Origin: Hypsibius dujardini
Taxonomy: Eukaryota > Tardigrada > Eutardigrada > Parachela > Hypsibiidae
Direction: 5' to 3'
DNA: 41,679 nt
Assembly (NCBI GenBank): GCA_001579985.1
Contig: LRSR01006812.1
Span: forward strand, 1 to 41,679
Shown: positions 21,929 through 33,383 of the stretch, piece by piece
How the letters are laid out: the number at the start of each line of letters is the position of its first letter
How positions within the stretch are numbered: position 1 is the stretch's first letter
Program-made: the position numbers and the translations under genes
The notes under the pieces: model-generated
Told to the model about the DNA's origin: nothing
Database searches by the model: none
Seen by the model: the letters and a program-made list of their open reading frames with translations, nothing else

Positions 21929-22050
21929 TAAAGGAGAATGAGGTCGTCCGCAAAAGCTACTCAGACCTGTTCGATCGAATCAGGATTGTTTCCATCAATT
22001 GGTATGCCGCAGTTTTGTTGTTTTTATTATTCAGAATATCTTGAATTGGA

Positions 22051-22470
22051 TTAAAAACAAAAACAAAAACGAATACAGGACATTGTGTCAGCTTGAAAAG
22101 TCCAAACAATTATTTTTGAGTTTTTTACGTAATGAAGGATGCTTGTAATGACGACTGCTTGATTATAGTGAAGGTCTAAACAAAATTGGAAAAGATCATG
22201 CCGCAAGGAGCTATATGCATTTCCAATGTCAAGCCAAGCGACGTAAAGTGACTTCTGAATCTTTCGGTGGCTCGAAGTGATTGCTTGAAGCTTTATGGAA
22301 TGCTGCCCACATCCACTTATTCGATCGACGAACCCTTTTTGGATTGTGAAATTAATCAATCGATTCGTCAATGCGAACTGCAGTAGACGGTAACTCAAAA
22401 TAAAATGAAAATACGACTGGACAAAGATCGGCCTGTAATTTTTTGGGTCGGATTTACCAGCATTTACCAA
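22051..22470 (-). mobile_element. LINE reverse transcriptase fragment
   Basis: A 139-residue frame resembles the central palm region of non-LTR retrotransposon reverse transcriptase: SDPKNYRPI, then QKGF, GCGQHSIKLQ and KSLYVAWLDIGNAYSSLRH, the last being the motif A region. The catalytic YxDD motif and the endonuclease are not present, so it is a truncated copy. Clade not determined. Confidence 0.75.
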
Positions 22471-22658
22471 ACTATCTTATTAATTATCTAAGATTGAAAT
22501 TGAAGAATTCAATTTCAAGTGACCTCAAGGGTCGCATTTTGGCACTTGGAGCTCTAAATTAGTGGTCTCGGCTCATTTTGAAAGACCTACATCGTTAAAG
22601 TTTTGATTTTTTTCGTCTGCTGAAAAACGACAACAAGAAGAAGACAATCTAGCAATCG

Positions 22659-23560
22659 ATGAGCACGGAAAGAACTGGAGACGCCGACCCCGTGTATGTA
22701 CTCCTCGAAAGGTCAGAAAAGTGCCGAATCTTCTCGCATCGGACAATCCAATGCCCAAAACAGATGGCACGTCGTCTAGGTGTTTCCGAGGCAACTATTC
22801 GGCGCCTGGCAGACGGTCGTTTGGAGAAGAAGAAGCTGAAGAAGGCCAGGGTACATTATCTCACTGCTGCCGGCATTTTGCAACGCAGTCTACGGGCCCT
22901 ACCCTTTTACGACTTGATAAAGGATAGCTAGTTCATGCGGGTATTTTTAGTGGACGAAGCCATGCTCCCGTTGGATTATGAGAACGGGCAGTCTCAGTAT
23001 TATTACGACTCCAAAAACGTCGAGGAGCGTCAGAAAAATGTGCCTGTTTTCACCAAGTCGTTGAGTCATCCCCAACAACAGATTTATGCCGCTGGCTTCG
23101 GATGGGAAGGACAATCCTGTTTGTATGCGGTGGAACCGAAGGCCAAGGCCAATGCTACGTAATTTATCGAAAAGATTCTCAGCTCAATAATGCTCATCAA
23201 TGTCCCTAAACTGTACGGTAGGAGGTAAGCCAAGAAAGTGATCCTTCACATGGACAGTGCTCTTTCCACACTGCTAAACCGGTCTATGAGTGGCTTGAGT
23301 ACCACAAGATCAAGTATTTCACGAGGGACCAGTGGTTGACTAATTCACCTGAAGTGTCTCCGATGGATTTTTTTGCGAACGGATACTTCAAATTCGAACT
23401 GGCAAAACGGAAGCACACGTGCATGGCGGGCATGTTGAAGGCTGCAAACGAGGAGTGGGATGCAATTCCTGAAGAAATGTTCCGCAATGCCCTCGGATCT
23501 TGGCCCGACCGAGTTCTGACTATTCAAAAGGCCAAGGGACATCATGCTCTCAATTATTAG
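22659..23560 (+). pseudogene. Broken mariner-like transposase
   Basis: The remains run across at least three frames. The N-terminal part has a helix-turn-helix (PKQMARRLGVSEATIRRL, about 22760-22815). The catalytic part shows VDEA (first Asp, about 22955), HMDSA (second Asp, about 23252) and SPEVSPMDFFANGYFK (third Asp, about 23365), followed by the usual C-terminal tail to 23560. In-frame stops at 22929-22931 and 23160-23162 and further frame changes around 23220-23300 make it inactive. Spacing fits a Tc1/mariner DD34D-type enzyme. I could not find clear terminal inverted repeats. Confidence 0.85.
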
Positions 23561-25283
23561 TGTGAAGCAATTGTCGCGGGTATTTTCATGGCTGGACTGG
23601 TAGACTTCAATCGTCCTCCACGTAGTCATTGCTCACCGCTCATGTACTCCGGTGTTTTTACTTGTTGTGTGTTGGTGTGTTATTGGAAGCACAGCCGAAC
23701 CGGAAGTGTTCGGCTGGTTGATTGTTATCGGCGCGAGCCTGTGTGACGCGGCCGGTTCGTTACTTGATAGACTCGTGCTGTGCGTGTGTTTTGACAGTCA
23801 GTCTAGCTCTTCATTTTTCTACAGTAGTCTTTGGGTCTTCATCGCTTCCTTTCCTTTTTTCCCTTCGGAGCTCCCGCTCCTCATCGTTTGTTCTTTCCAT
23901 CTATGTAGTGCCAACTGTCTCCGATTAATACGAAACCTCCACTTCCGGTCTCTTCCCTACGTTGGCCTTCGGGCAGTAGAAAGTAGAGGCGACACAATGT
24001 GTGTGTTATGTTTTTGTCGAATTTTCAAGGCTGAATCAATGTGAACGACGACTCCTGTAGCTTTCCACATTGATAGCAAATTTCGCGAGGTGCGATGCTT
24101 TCCGACATGCTGCAGCCGAGAGCAAATGATGAGTAATCCAAAGACCGATAGGGGGAGAGAGCACAACAGCGGGAGAGAAAATGAAAGTGGACGCTGAAAT
24201 AACATACGAACGGTTGCACCATTGCTGGGGAGATCATAGCCGTGCAATATTGTTCAGAACACGCCGAAAAGTTGAACACTTCTATGTGGCATCTGACATT
24301 CTATGTGGCATTTGTTTCTCAAGGATTTTTAAAAAACTTAGATACCGTATCTGAACATACTTATAAAGATTGACAAGTAAATTACCCGGAAGACCGAATT
24401 CGGATGCCTTCTTTCAGAATGCCCTGCTGCACGGCGCGGCGTAATACGCAATACACACAATAACAGCGACGGATTCACAAAATCAGAGGCGTAACGAAGG
24501 GAGGACAACAGGGCGAGTGCCCCATTAGTTCGGGCCACCGCCTGAAGGGGGGGGGATTTTTTTTTCATAAAAAAACTGACCTCCGGCTAAACTGCCCCTG
24601 CCCCCCCTTTCGAAAGTTCGTTACCTCTGTACAAATCGATGTAGAAAATATTTCCAGGTTTAGTGACTGAACTAAACTACATACTAACTCCTCATATCAG
24701 TTCTGCAGCGGCAAACCGGCTCGGCTACTCTTACTTATATGGGGTGCACACTCGCTAACCCATCGAAACCCACCAAATGTAGTCTGTCTAGGTAACGGTA
24801 GGGATAACGCACGCACAAGTAAAAGTAGACGAGAGCCCGAATCCTCTCGTGGGTTGCTGTGTGCTGTGACTAACTTTATAATAGTACTGTAGGTTGTAAT
24901 TGAAATGTAGGGACGCCTGTCATGTGTCAGTAGGTCCAGTACCATACCCTATATGCATCCCCTTTTCCAGCTACTGTAACAAGTTGAGCAGTATTAATCA
25001 TTAATCATCAAGCAATGGCGTACGCCGTGCTGCGCGGCGATTTACCTAATTAGCAGTAGCAAAATCACTCGTCCTTGTACTGGTATTCCTATTGTGTACA
25101 AGGTAATTTCAACTGAGAATATTAGCGAATGACTGAAAAACATTATTCAACAAATATGTCTGCAATACCATTCAATGAAATAAGAAGTTTAATTATGACA
25201 TGAGTTACCGTACTTTATGCATTACGAGTATGCTTTTTAACTCTCAGACAGATAGAGAGACCGACAGAGAGGCAGAGAGATAA

Positions 25284-25314
<31 letters not shown>

Positions 25315-25834
25315 CACCGTTCGACAGATAAACAGACACTCAAACAACCAGAGACACAAAGTTCAGGCTCTCCGACGAGAAAAGTATAGTGAAATGTATC
25401 ACCACCAGAAGTCAGTCAAGAATACACACCTCAACCGGCATCTGGAATGCGACTTGAACTGAACCGTGGAAAGAATTGTGCAGTGCCTAAAAATTAAAGC
25501 GCAAAACTCATGTGATACCAAAATCGATTGTGACACTGGCATGAAAAAGCGGCCCTTGTACCGGCGAGAAAGCGAATTAAATCCACTTCATAATCCGGGA
25601 ACTCAGCAAAAAAGACCCCAACTGTGAGAGACTGTCAAAACCTGGCTGGCTTGTGTGGAGAGGAAAGTCATGGGCCGTGAGGTACAGTCTGTCTGTGTCA
25701 ATGCAATTTGCAGCAGCCGTAAAAGGATACAGTGCCAGAGGATGGTCCTTGGGATGGTCCTTGGGACGGACGTACACGTTTGAGATTGGCACCAGGGATA
25801 AAGTGAAACTGCTCCTCCGAGTTAAATGTCTGGT
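23561..25834. other. Gene-free stretch with repeats, 3' of BBS1
   Basis: No gene is recognised. 24484-24629 is a MITE. 25245-25350 holds a short CAGA array. Near 24280-24312 the phrase TTCTATGTGGCAT occurs twice. A 130-aa open frame at 23652-24044 has no recognisable features. Confidence 0.45.
24484..24629. mobile_element. MITE with CAGAGG(CG)TAACGAA termini
   Basis: 146 bp. The left end is CAGAGGCGTAACGAAGGG, and the right end is the complement of CAGAGGTAACGAA. Flanks CACAAAAT and TACAAATC are similar and could be a degraded 8-bp target duplication, which would fit the hAT superfamily. G-tracts and C-tracts fill the arms. Confidence 0.6.
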
Positions 25835-26051
25835 TCATAGGGACGGATCTGATTCCGGGATCACAGTTTGAACCGAGAGCACGGGTACGCAATGACCGTC
25901 TTTTAATAGTTGAATCTGAACAGTGAAGATGATTTCAGAAAACCAGACAATTGAAAATCAAGAGCGCAGATGCAGGTAGACGTGCAGAGAGGCCGGTAAA
26001 GAGATGCGACACTCAGACACGACAGACTGTCAGAGACGGATGAACAGATGG

Positions 26052-26141
<90 letters not shown>

Positions 26142-27174
26142 AGGACAGGGATGCATGCAGACAGACAGACAGACACTCCGGATAAATAGACGGGAAACGA
26201 GGACGCATACAGCTAGAAAGACACGACAGATCAATCAGCAGAAGACCACATGTCAGCACTTGTACCGTTATTTCCCCTTGCATGATCTGCGAGCCGATGA
26301 AACGGAATGGACGGGCGAAGGCAAACTTTCCTTGAGGAACCACAAAAGGAATCTGCAATAAAGAAAGGAAATTATCATATCTGCCTGAGTTTTCGTCGAG
26401 CTCCTTTTGTACAGTGCTACATGGCTTCCAGCAGAAGAAAATAGGGCTACTTATTGCATTTATAATTTAATAAATAAATTGTCTGAAGCAGTCGAGTAAT
26501 ATACTATTCCGGTTTGACCGAGGTTATTCGGTGATTTTTGCTGAGCCCCACACGCAATATGTCCCTTATACTCGAATTGTATGCCAATATGATGGACGAT
26601 TGATACAAATTCTGTTCAAAACAAAAAGGCAAAAAACAAACAAGAAAAGAGACAGAAGACGAACCTCAACCAGCCGGCCCTTCAAGGCATACATCGACTG
26701 ATCCATCTCAAGATAGATGTGATACCCGATCAGCGGCGTGTCGGATGCGGTGTTCTGCAGTGTTACGATCAACTTGAAGCACGGCCCAGTGCCGAGCAGC
26801 TACAACGAAGAAGAGGACGATGAGGAAAAAGTCTGGTGTATTTTTAGAGCAACTTGAATTGAAGATGCGTGACAGTGATGAGTGATATCGGATTTCAGAA
26901 ACGACAGAGAACATCTAATATTGAACGTTGTACTGTACTAGTACTGCGTAGTACCTGTGGTGTGAGGATAACGTCGTTGCGGATGGTCCCGCCGGCCGTC
27001 TGCAGCTGCAGCGAGTCCGCGTACCGTTTGTTGATTTCATATTTCATCCGCGTGAGGTTGTCGAAGATTGCAGTATTCATTCCTGAAAAGCGGCGGGAAA
27101 CGTTTGCTCTCCGAACATCTAGTCTGTCAAGGAATCCATCAAATGCCGGTAACTACTATAAGCAGAGCAGGGCG

Positions 27175-27228
<54 letters not shown>

Positions 27229-29224
27229 TTGTCTGTATGTCTGTATGTCTGTATGTCTGTATGTCTGTCTATCTGTCTGTTTGTTTGTATGTCTGTATGT
27301 CTGTCTATCTGTCTGTCTGACCGACTGACTGTCAGTCTATCAATCAATGAATCAGTCAGTCTGCCTGCCTGATATCTGCCTACTATCTAACGTATGTGAA
27401 TGTCTGCCGAAGTCCAATGCAATTTCATATATCCCTTACGTTTACAGTTTTCTCGCTCCCGCACAGTATGATCCAGAAACAGAGCTGACTTCTTCGGTAG
27501 CAAAGATTCTAGCGGCTTGACCGGCTTCTCCTGCACGATCGGATCAAACTTGGCCCTACGTTTGATCAGCTTGATGATAACCGTTCCATCTACGAAAACA
27601 AATCAACATAATCTACGAATGTCTTAAAATCTACAAGGCAATAGTCTGCAATGACAACCAGAAAAATACCCACTTCGCAGGACTAGTGCGAGAGCTCCTT
27701 CCTCCCGGTCGAATCGACCGTACTTCATTGCCACCACCATTTCGTCGCAGGTGAAGAGGTCCACCAAATGGTCGTCCCGAAAAATGTGTACCTCCCGGTT
27801 GGTGAGGGCCACGGCGACGGCACGCAGCCCGGTGGCTTCGTACTTAATCACCTCTGCGCAGGTGATCGGGCAGTCCAGTTTGTGCTGCAGTTCGTGACTC
27901 TTCTAAATCAGAGAGACGAAATTTCAATGAAAAATTATATCAACCGCCAATACCACAGATAGATGTATAAGGAGACAAAGATTTCAACAGATCGACATAC
28001 CAGACATACAGACAGACAAGCATACCGACAGGCACTATGACGAGCTGATTTAGACTACCCGACGATTCAAGCAACCAGACAAGTAAGGCGGCCGTGGAGT
28101 AGTGAGTGAGCAGAGAAGACAGACAAGACGTTTTGTAGACGATCGAACATTCGGCAGTCAGACAAACAGACCGAAACAGACAGAGGCAGAAAATTAGATG
28201 GACGCACAGAGACAGGCAGGCAGACACACGGACATGTAGATAGACAGACACACAGACATACAAACAGATATACAGACAGAGAAAGGCAATGAGACACACG
28301 CACAGAAACAGGCAGGGAAAGAGACGGACAGAAAGAGAGTAATAGAGAAAACAAATAAAGACAGATAGACAGGCAGGCAGACAGACAGACAGCTGAACAG
28401 AATAGCTGAGTGAGAGACAAGCATTGTAATTTACGTACCCCCTTGAAAAAGTACAGAATTCCGTCCATGCACGGTACAACAAGGTGCTTGCCTGTGCTGA
28501 GCAGTGTGACCGGTCGGTCGTTCGGCGCGATGCTGACTACTTCCGGATAGCTGAAGGCACAGACAATCCTGGAGTTATCAGATTGACTCTAGCACGAAAA
28601 TGCCGCTGCCCTAATTCCCTCCCAGAGTATGCCCCAACTCAAATGCGTACACCATAGGAATCAGAAAAGAAAGGCAATATTCTCTCACGTACTCTTTGGT
28701 AATAGTGTATATTTTCCCGTCGCGGCAGGAAGTGAAAATGCGGTACTTCTCGAGGAAGGTGCCGTGGGTGGCGATGGTGACCGGTACATCTGGAACGTCG
28801 TGCTGCACGTAGAAAACAATGGGGGAAAACACATTGCTAATAAATAGTTCGTTCGATGCGCTCTGTTACGGAAGGAGGGGAATAAATGCTCAGCGACGCA
28901 ACTGACTTGAGCTTTGGTCATGTTGGAAAGTGCGTCCACAATGAAAATTTGCCGGCTTTCCGTGCCGATCACGAGGTACTGATCGCTATGTTCGTCCTTC
29001 AGTTTGTTGTTGACTGTGGTCATGCAAGTAATGACTGTGGAGCGGTGTAATGGTTTCTCGCAGTGCTCGCGGACAAATTCTTCTCGCTCCTCTGCGGGCA
29101 AGAGGAGGAACCTGAGGAAAAACTCTTGCATTGAGATAGCTAGATGTCTGTCTGCCCGTTTGTCTCTCTGCTTGTCTGTTTGCCTGTCTGCCTACCTGTC
29201 TGTCTGTCTGTTTGTCTGTCTGTT

Positions 29225-29255
<31 letters not shown>

Positions 29256-30004
29256 TTTTTAGCTGCATGTCTGTGTCTGTCTGTTGACCTGTCTGTCAGT
29301 CTTCCTGTCTGTTTGGTTGCCTTTATCAAAGCGTGAAACAAGCATGTCTTACGCTCGAGTGCGTTGGGTGAGGGCGGCCTCGGGGTAGCTTACGCGTACG
29401 ACAGTCAGTCCTCCCACGAGATCCAGGATGCCGATATTTTTCTAAAGACAACAGCCACTTAATGAACACTGTTCATAAATTTTCGCAGTATCAGTAATGT
29501 GGGAATGTCTAAACTGGGTGAACGCAGTGGCACTTACTGCTCGCACTGCTTGCCACAGGTCCACCTCTTCTTTGAGGGCCGGCAACGGGGGAAGTTGGTA
29601 CCGACAAAGCGGTTTCATCGTCTTGTACACCAAGATTAAGTTCCCTACCGCCACGGCAATTGCTGGAGAGCACAGAAACACACGTAAAGGTAATAGTAAT
29701 GATGGATATTTCCGCACTCAAAACTGATCCACCATTTTAGTTACCCGGAACAGTCCGCCGTCCGGAGTCGCCAGGCTCCAAGTTGATCGCCAATACAGCG
29801 GCCGGAAATTCAGTCAACTTAAACGTGTCCCTCCATGATTGACCTCGAAGTAATAGTAAATGAAAAAGGGAACATAAGCAATTCTATTGCCGGATTCACA
29901 GACAAGGCAATTAAAAATGAGGACGCACAAACAGACGAACAGGCACAGAGACAGGCAAGCAGACAGTCAAACACCAGATAGACAAAAACAGGATGCATGC
30001 ATGA

Positions 30005-30047
<43 letters not shown>

Positions 30048-30405
30048 CAAGCAGGCAGGCAGGTAGTCAGACAGAGATACAGGCAAATAGACAGTCAAAT
30101 TAGACAGCGAGTGACAGATACAAACACCCGTTGAGGCAGGCCAAGAAACAGGAAGGCAGACACTCACCATCAAGAGCTCGGAGCCGAATTTCCCCACTGG
30201 TATGATTCAATTCCCCCACCACCAGCGCATACCGTCCGTCGCCGCGAAGATCCATCAGTGCCATGCACGCTCCAAATGTGAAGACTCTCGCGTCCTGATC
30301 CTCCACCAGTGTGATCCATTTCGAATCAGTGGTGGTGGGTGAAACTGCTGCGCTTGTCGCGGCAGGCTGACTTGCCGACGCCCCGACTCCGTCATGGGAA
30401 ATCAT
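25835..30405 (-). CDS. BBS1: Bardet-Biedl syndrome 1 protein (BBSome subunit)
   Basis: Thirteen exons: 30405-30168, 29843-29745, 29662-29538, 29441-29353, 29111-28907, 28802-28693, 28550-28439, 27902-27674, 27589-27440, 27082-26955, 26799-26665, 26352-26266 and 25915-25835. All junctions are GT-AG with matching phase, and the product is 595 aa (human 593). Diagnostic matches include DSKWITL and FTFGACMALMDLRGDG at the start, STVITCMTTVNNKL, a second propeller stretch with LTNREVHIFRDDHLV, KIYTITKDYPEVV, REREN and LQNTASDTPLIGYHIYL, and a tail corresponding to IKVLVLREG. BBS1 is a beta-propeller protein with C-terminal GAE-like and helical parts. It docks the BBSome to ARL6-GTP for ciliary membrane traffic. 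The exon 4 donor at 29352-29351 was preferred to one 41 bp earlier because only it keeps EAALTQRTRAFLLL in frame. Five introns (1, 4, 7, 9, 12) contain satellites. No decay is seen. Confidence 0.96.
26000..26190. repeat. (CAGA)n satellite in BBS1 intron 12
   Basis: Nearly perfect CAGA tetramers from 26050 to 26140 with flanking variants. Confidence 0.95.
27178..27370. repeat. (TCTG)n satellite in BBS1 intron 9
   Basis: Perfect TCTG run at 27178-27220, then TTTG/TATG variants. Opposite orientation to the arrays in introns 1, 7 and 12, so the transcript reads CAGA. Confidence 0.95.
27960..28400. repeat. Degenerate CAGA satellite in BBS1 intron 7
   Basis: CAGA/CACA/CATA variants across most of the 536-bp intron. 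The right edge carries a 50-bp flank that is repeated near 19295-19347. Confidence 0.9.
29135..29330. repeat. (TCTG)n satellite in BBS1 intron 4
   Basis: TCTG tetramers with TTTG variants at 29150-29260. The transcript reads CAGA. Confidence 0.93.
29920..30160. repeat. (CAGA)n and (AGGC)n satellites in BBS1 intron 1
   Basis: CAGA tetramers flank a pure AGGC run at 30004-30062, a further tetramer variant derived from the same background. Confidence 0.93.
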
Positions 30406-31070
30406 CCTCCAAGAAGGTCAGAAAGTTAATCTCTTCTCCACAATCGGAATTTCGTTTTAAAATGTTCTTCTCCAAACTTCCGTCGGAGAGAAGAGTCACC
30501 AGGCAATCAAGCGGTGGATCGAAAACACCTGATCGATAATATCTCAACACAGGTGTACTCTGCATGTCTGTCTGACTGTGTGCTTAGTTGCTCTGGACCA
30601 GAGAGGGGATATTTAATCGATAAAAAGTCCAATGGAGATTCGGATTCGGCACTACGCATCAATCAGAAAATAAATCAAACAATACATTAAATAAACTAAA
30701 ACAAATTCGTAATAATTACTAATTCATTAGATTGCGCCAGAACAGCTATTAGAAAAGTTAAAACAGCTGAATTAAATAATAATAATTAAATTAAACCAAA
30801 TACTCGAAATTAATTAAAGTTAATATAAATTTAAATAATTGAAACCAACTTGCCAGAGAAAGGAGCCTCAAAGGAAAAGTAATTTTACTAATTAAATACT
30901 AATTAAACACATTAAAAATAACGTCGACGCCGACCAATAAAATCGTACAAAAAAATCACATACAGAGGAAAGAGACGCGAGCGGAATATCAACTTTGGCA
31001 CAACGTTAGTGAAAAAAGGAGCGAAAAGGGTAGTTCAACCGATCAAGCAATTTCGGAATAACTAGAACGT
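30406..31070. other. AT-rich intergenic region between BBS1 and B4GALT7
   Basis: No gene. 30650-30960 is strongly AT-rich with many AATTAAA words. It should hold the BBS1 promoter and the 3' end of B4GALT7, but no clear TATA box stands out. Confidence 0.5.
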
Positions 31071-31880
31071 TTAACTGGCTTTCTGCGTAGTTGGCCGTGA
31101 CTGTGGCGGCTGCGGTGTCTGCGGGAGACACCACGGGGTTCGCTGGAGATCGCACTGCAGTTTCACATTGAACACGGTCACGGCGATCCCGTCCACGGAG
31201 AGTCTATGCTCGGAAAGGAGCTCGTACAGCACGTTCCGCAGGCCGGTCTCACGGTCTCGTCGTCGGTTCGACTGCAAAAGGTAAACGAGCCATACTGACA
31301 ACAACTTCTAAAAGAACGTCCGCAGAAAAATATTCCACTTCCCCCCAATACACTCAGGTGAAAAAACAATCAACCAATGAACCAATTCGATCCAAAACAC
31401 AAACCTGCGGCTTTCAGTTCCAACGAAACAAGGTTTTAAACGTAAATAAATAAAATACTTCCATTAAAACATTTCTGAAAATATAACTAAAACAAATTAA
31501 AAATGTGATTAAATATAGATTTAAATAATAAATTAGGTACAGATTTTATAGAAACGCATGCTCTCCATAGTATGGAATACGAATGTTGTCTTATCATTCA
31601 CCTCTTTCTGGCCTGGAAGTTTTTCCATGTCTCGCTTCCGGCGAATGTCGCTGTGCACATGCTTGAAGGTCTTATAGCCGGTAGTGATTCCGGTCGGTCG
31701 ACTGATCTACCAAGACAGAAAAGGAAAGTCAATACGGAAAAACGAGGAGCCGGGATCAGTTCAGAGACACCAAAGCAAAATCAAAGCGAAATCTAACTAA
31801 TCCCCAGGCAGAAAGAAAAACAGAAATTGACATGACAGACGTAGACAGACATGCCAATAAACAGTCAAATATACATACAT

Positions 31881-31923
<43 letters not shown>

Positions 31924-32838
31924 GTTAGACAGACAGTTAGACAGACAGACAGACAGTTAGACAGACAGACAGACAGACAGACAGTTAGATAGACAGACAT
32001 ACAGACGTACGTTCAAATGTGCTTCTTTGAGCCGGACCGCCAGTTCGTCGTCCTCCATGCCCCAGCCCCAGTACTTATTGGACATGCCGTCAACCTTTTG
32101 AAACTGCGTATTCGTCATCAACAGGATGCCGCCGATAAATTTGGTGTAGTGGTAGCGCGGATGCAGGTCCGGTGCGGCAAGATGCATTGGACCGGCGGCC
32201 GGAAATCCGTAGTCCAGAGCCGGGTTATCCGGTAGGAGATCCACATCATGCATGGCAATATAATCGAATTGGTCACGTACCAGAGTGAAGCCGACATTGA
32301 TCAGGGAGGCTCGATTAAATCTGAAAAGTAAAGAAGTTTAACATTAATCCACCATAACAGCTATTGCTTGATCGATGAGTTGAGTAGCCTACAAAATAAG
32401 ATTGCTATCTTTGCTAGATTGAAGAGTTGAATGAACTTGCAATGCAACATGTAAACCTTTGCTTGATTGATGTATTGATTGATTTCTGAACAAATAAAAC
32501 CTCTTCGGTCGGCGACTGTACCTGAATTCGTCCGCTTGATTCACGACGAAAATATGATGCCTTATCTGTTGAGCAGTTAGAAAAGCTGTAATATGCGGAA
32601 TGAACTGGAGCAGCTCGTCGAAGCGGTCACGAAAAGGAACAATCACAGCAAGGTGATGGTTTTCCACTCCGTTGGACGTCAGACTGAACGCCGCCAACAG
32701 ATGGGATAGAATCCATAAAACGATGAAAAAGATGAAGAGAACAATTAGTCCCGCTGCAAAAATGACGCCGAGTGGATAGGTGCGTAGACGTCGTGCGTGG
32801 TAGCGGAGCACTTGAAAGAGCTGGAAGATCAGCGACAT
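31071..32838 (-). CDS. B4GALT7: Beta-1,4-galactosyltransferase 7 (xylosylprotein 4-galactosyltransferase)
   Basis: Exons 32838-32522, 32320-32011, 31706-31602 and 31271-31071 (phases 2,0,0) give 310 aa (human 327). It is a type II Golgi protein: a short basic cytosolic tail, a membrane anchor at about residues 25-50, then the GT7 catalytic domain. Motifs are AVIVPFRDR (64-72), [13 protein letters not shown] (105-117), the metal-binding HDVDLLP (D131, D133), [13 protein letters not shown], and the acceptor/UDP site WGWGMEDDE (190-198), with [13 protein letters not shown] in exon 3 and a conserved C-terminal Cys pair region ([11 protein letters not shown]). It adds the first galactose to xylose on proteoglycan core proteins, starting the glycosaminoglycan linker. 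All key residues are present. Intron 2 is largely a CAGA array. Confidence 0.96.
31830..32005. repeat. (CAGA)n satellite in B4GALT7 intron 2
   Basis: Near-perfect CAGA tetramers with spaced CAGT variants. They reach within a few bases of the splice donor at 32009-32010, so part of the repeat is read in frame by simple ORF calling. Confidence 0.95.
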
Positions 32839-32979
32839 TGTGCAAGGAAGGTTCTATTGATCGCCTGATTTATCGGTTGATTCCAGTGTTGAAAGGCAGA
32901 CAAGGTTTAGGGCTGGAATGCGGTTGATAGATTGGCTGATTATCTCTGCATTTTAGAGATCATAAAATTACGAATACTT

Positions 32980-32985
32980 TTTATT
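32980..32985 (-). terminator. Candidate polyadenylation signal
   Basis: AATAAA on the - strand, 12 bp beyond the stop codon of the small open frame at 32997-33383. It supports that frame being the end of a transcript. Confidence 0.4.
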
Positions 32986-32996
32986 GAACAAAAATA

Positions 32997-33383
32997 TTAC
33001 ACCCGCGACATGCCACCGGATAAGTTGGAATTGAGCAGTAAGACGGCACTGTGATTTGAGTTCAAACGATTGATTGACTGATTCAGCAGCATCTTATCAC
33101 TGAAACAAATACAGTTTAGTTTGGCGTCCTTCGCGACAGTCAAAGCAGCGATGATCCATCCGCCTATAATTCTTCCTTCCAAAGGCAGGAGATAATCGGA
33201 AACATAAAATGCGGAGAATATAACAAAAATATCTAGAGGGCATGACAAAAAAAAGGAAGAAAAAATAACAAATCCGCAATTTACCTTTTTCGCATGGCAG
33301 GGTATAAATTCCTGGCATCGACGCTTGTTCAATTGACATTGTGGAATTTTTATCCTGTCGAGTCCGGACATTTTAACCAGCAT
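32997..33383 (-). CDS. Candidate small membrane protein, 128 aa
   Basis: An uninterrupted 128-codon frame with alternative starts at 33383 and 33371 (MSGLDRI). Residues 1-33 are polar and Cys-containing. About residues 36-66 are strongly hydrophobic (FVIFSSFF, DIFVIFSAFYV), and a second moderately hydrophobic stretch is IIGGWIIAALTVA. An AATAAA follows the stop. No family is recognised. A GTAAAT/CTCTAG pair would remove 52 bp (33284-33233) but breaks the frame, so the unspliced frame is preferred. It may be chance, or the last exon of something longer. Confidence 0.35.
   Translation of the reverse strand: MLVKMSGLDRIKIPQCQLNKRRCQEFIPCHAKKVNCGFVIFSSFFLSCPLDIFVIFSAFYVSDYLLPLEGRIIGGWIIAALTVAKDAKLNCICFSDKMLLNQSINRLNSNHSAVLLLNSNLSGGMSRV

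Noticed and set aside
23652-24044. 130-aa Ser/Cys/Phe-rich frame, or an LTR
   Set aside because: No matching second LTR, no terminal TG...CA pair I could define, and no protein features beyond composition.
26050-26140. CRISPR-like array
   Set aside because: Uninterrupted tetramers without spacers in a eukaryotic intron.
29394-29441. Shorter BBS1 exon 4 using the GTAAGC donor
   Set aside because: It would leave the exon 5 frame out of phase and lose the EAALTQRTRAFLLL stretch that matches BBS1.
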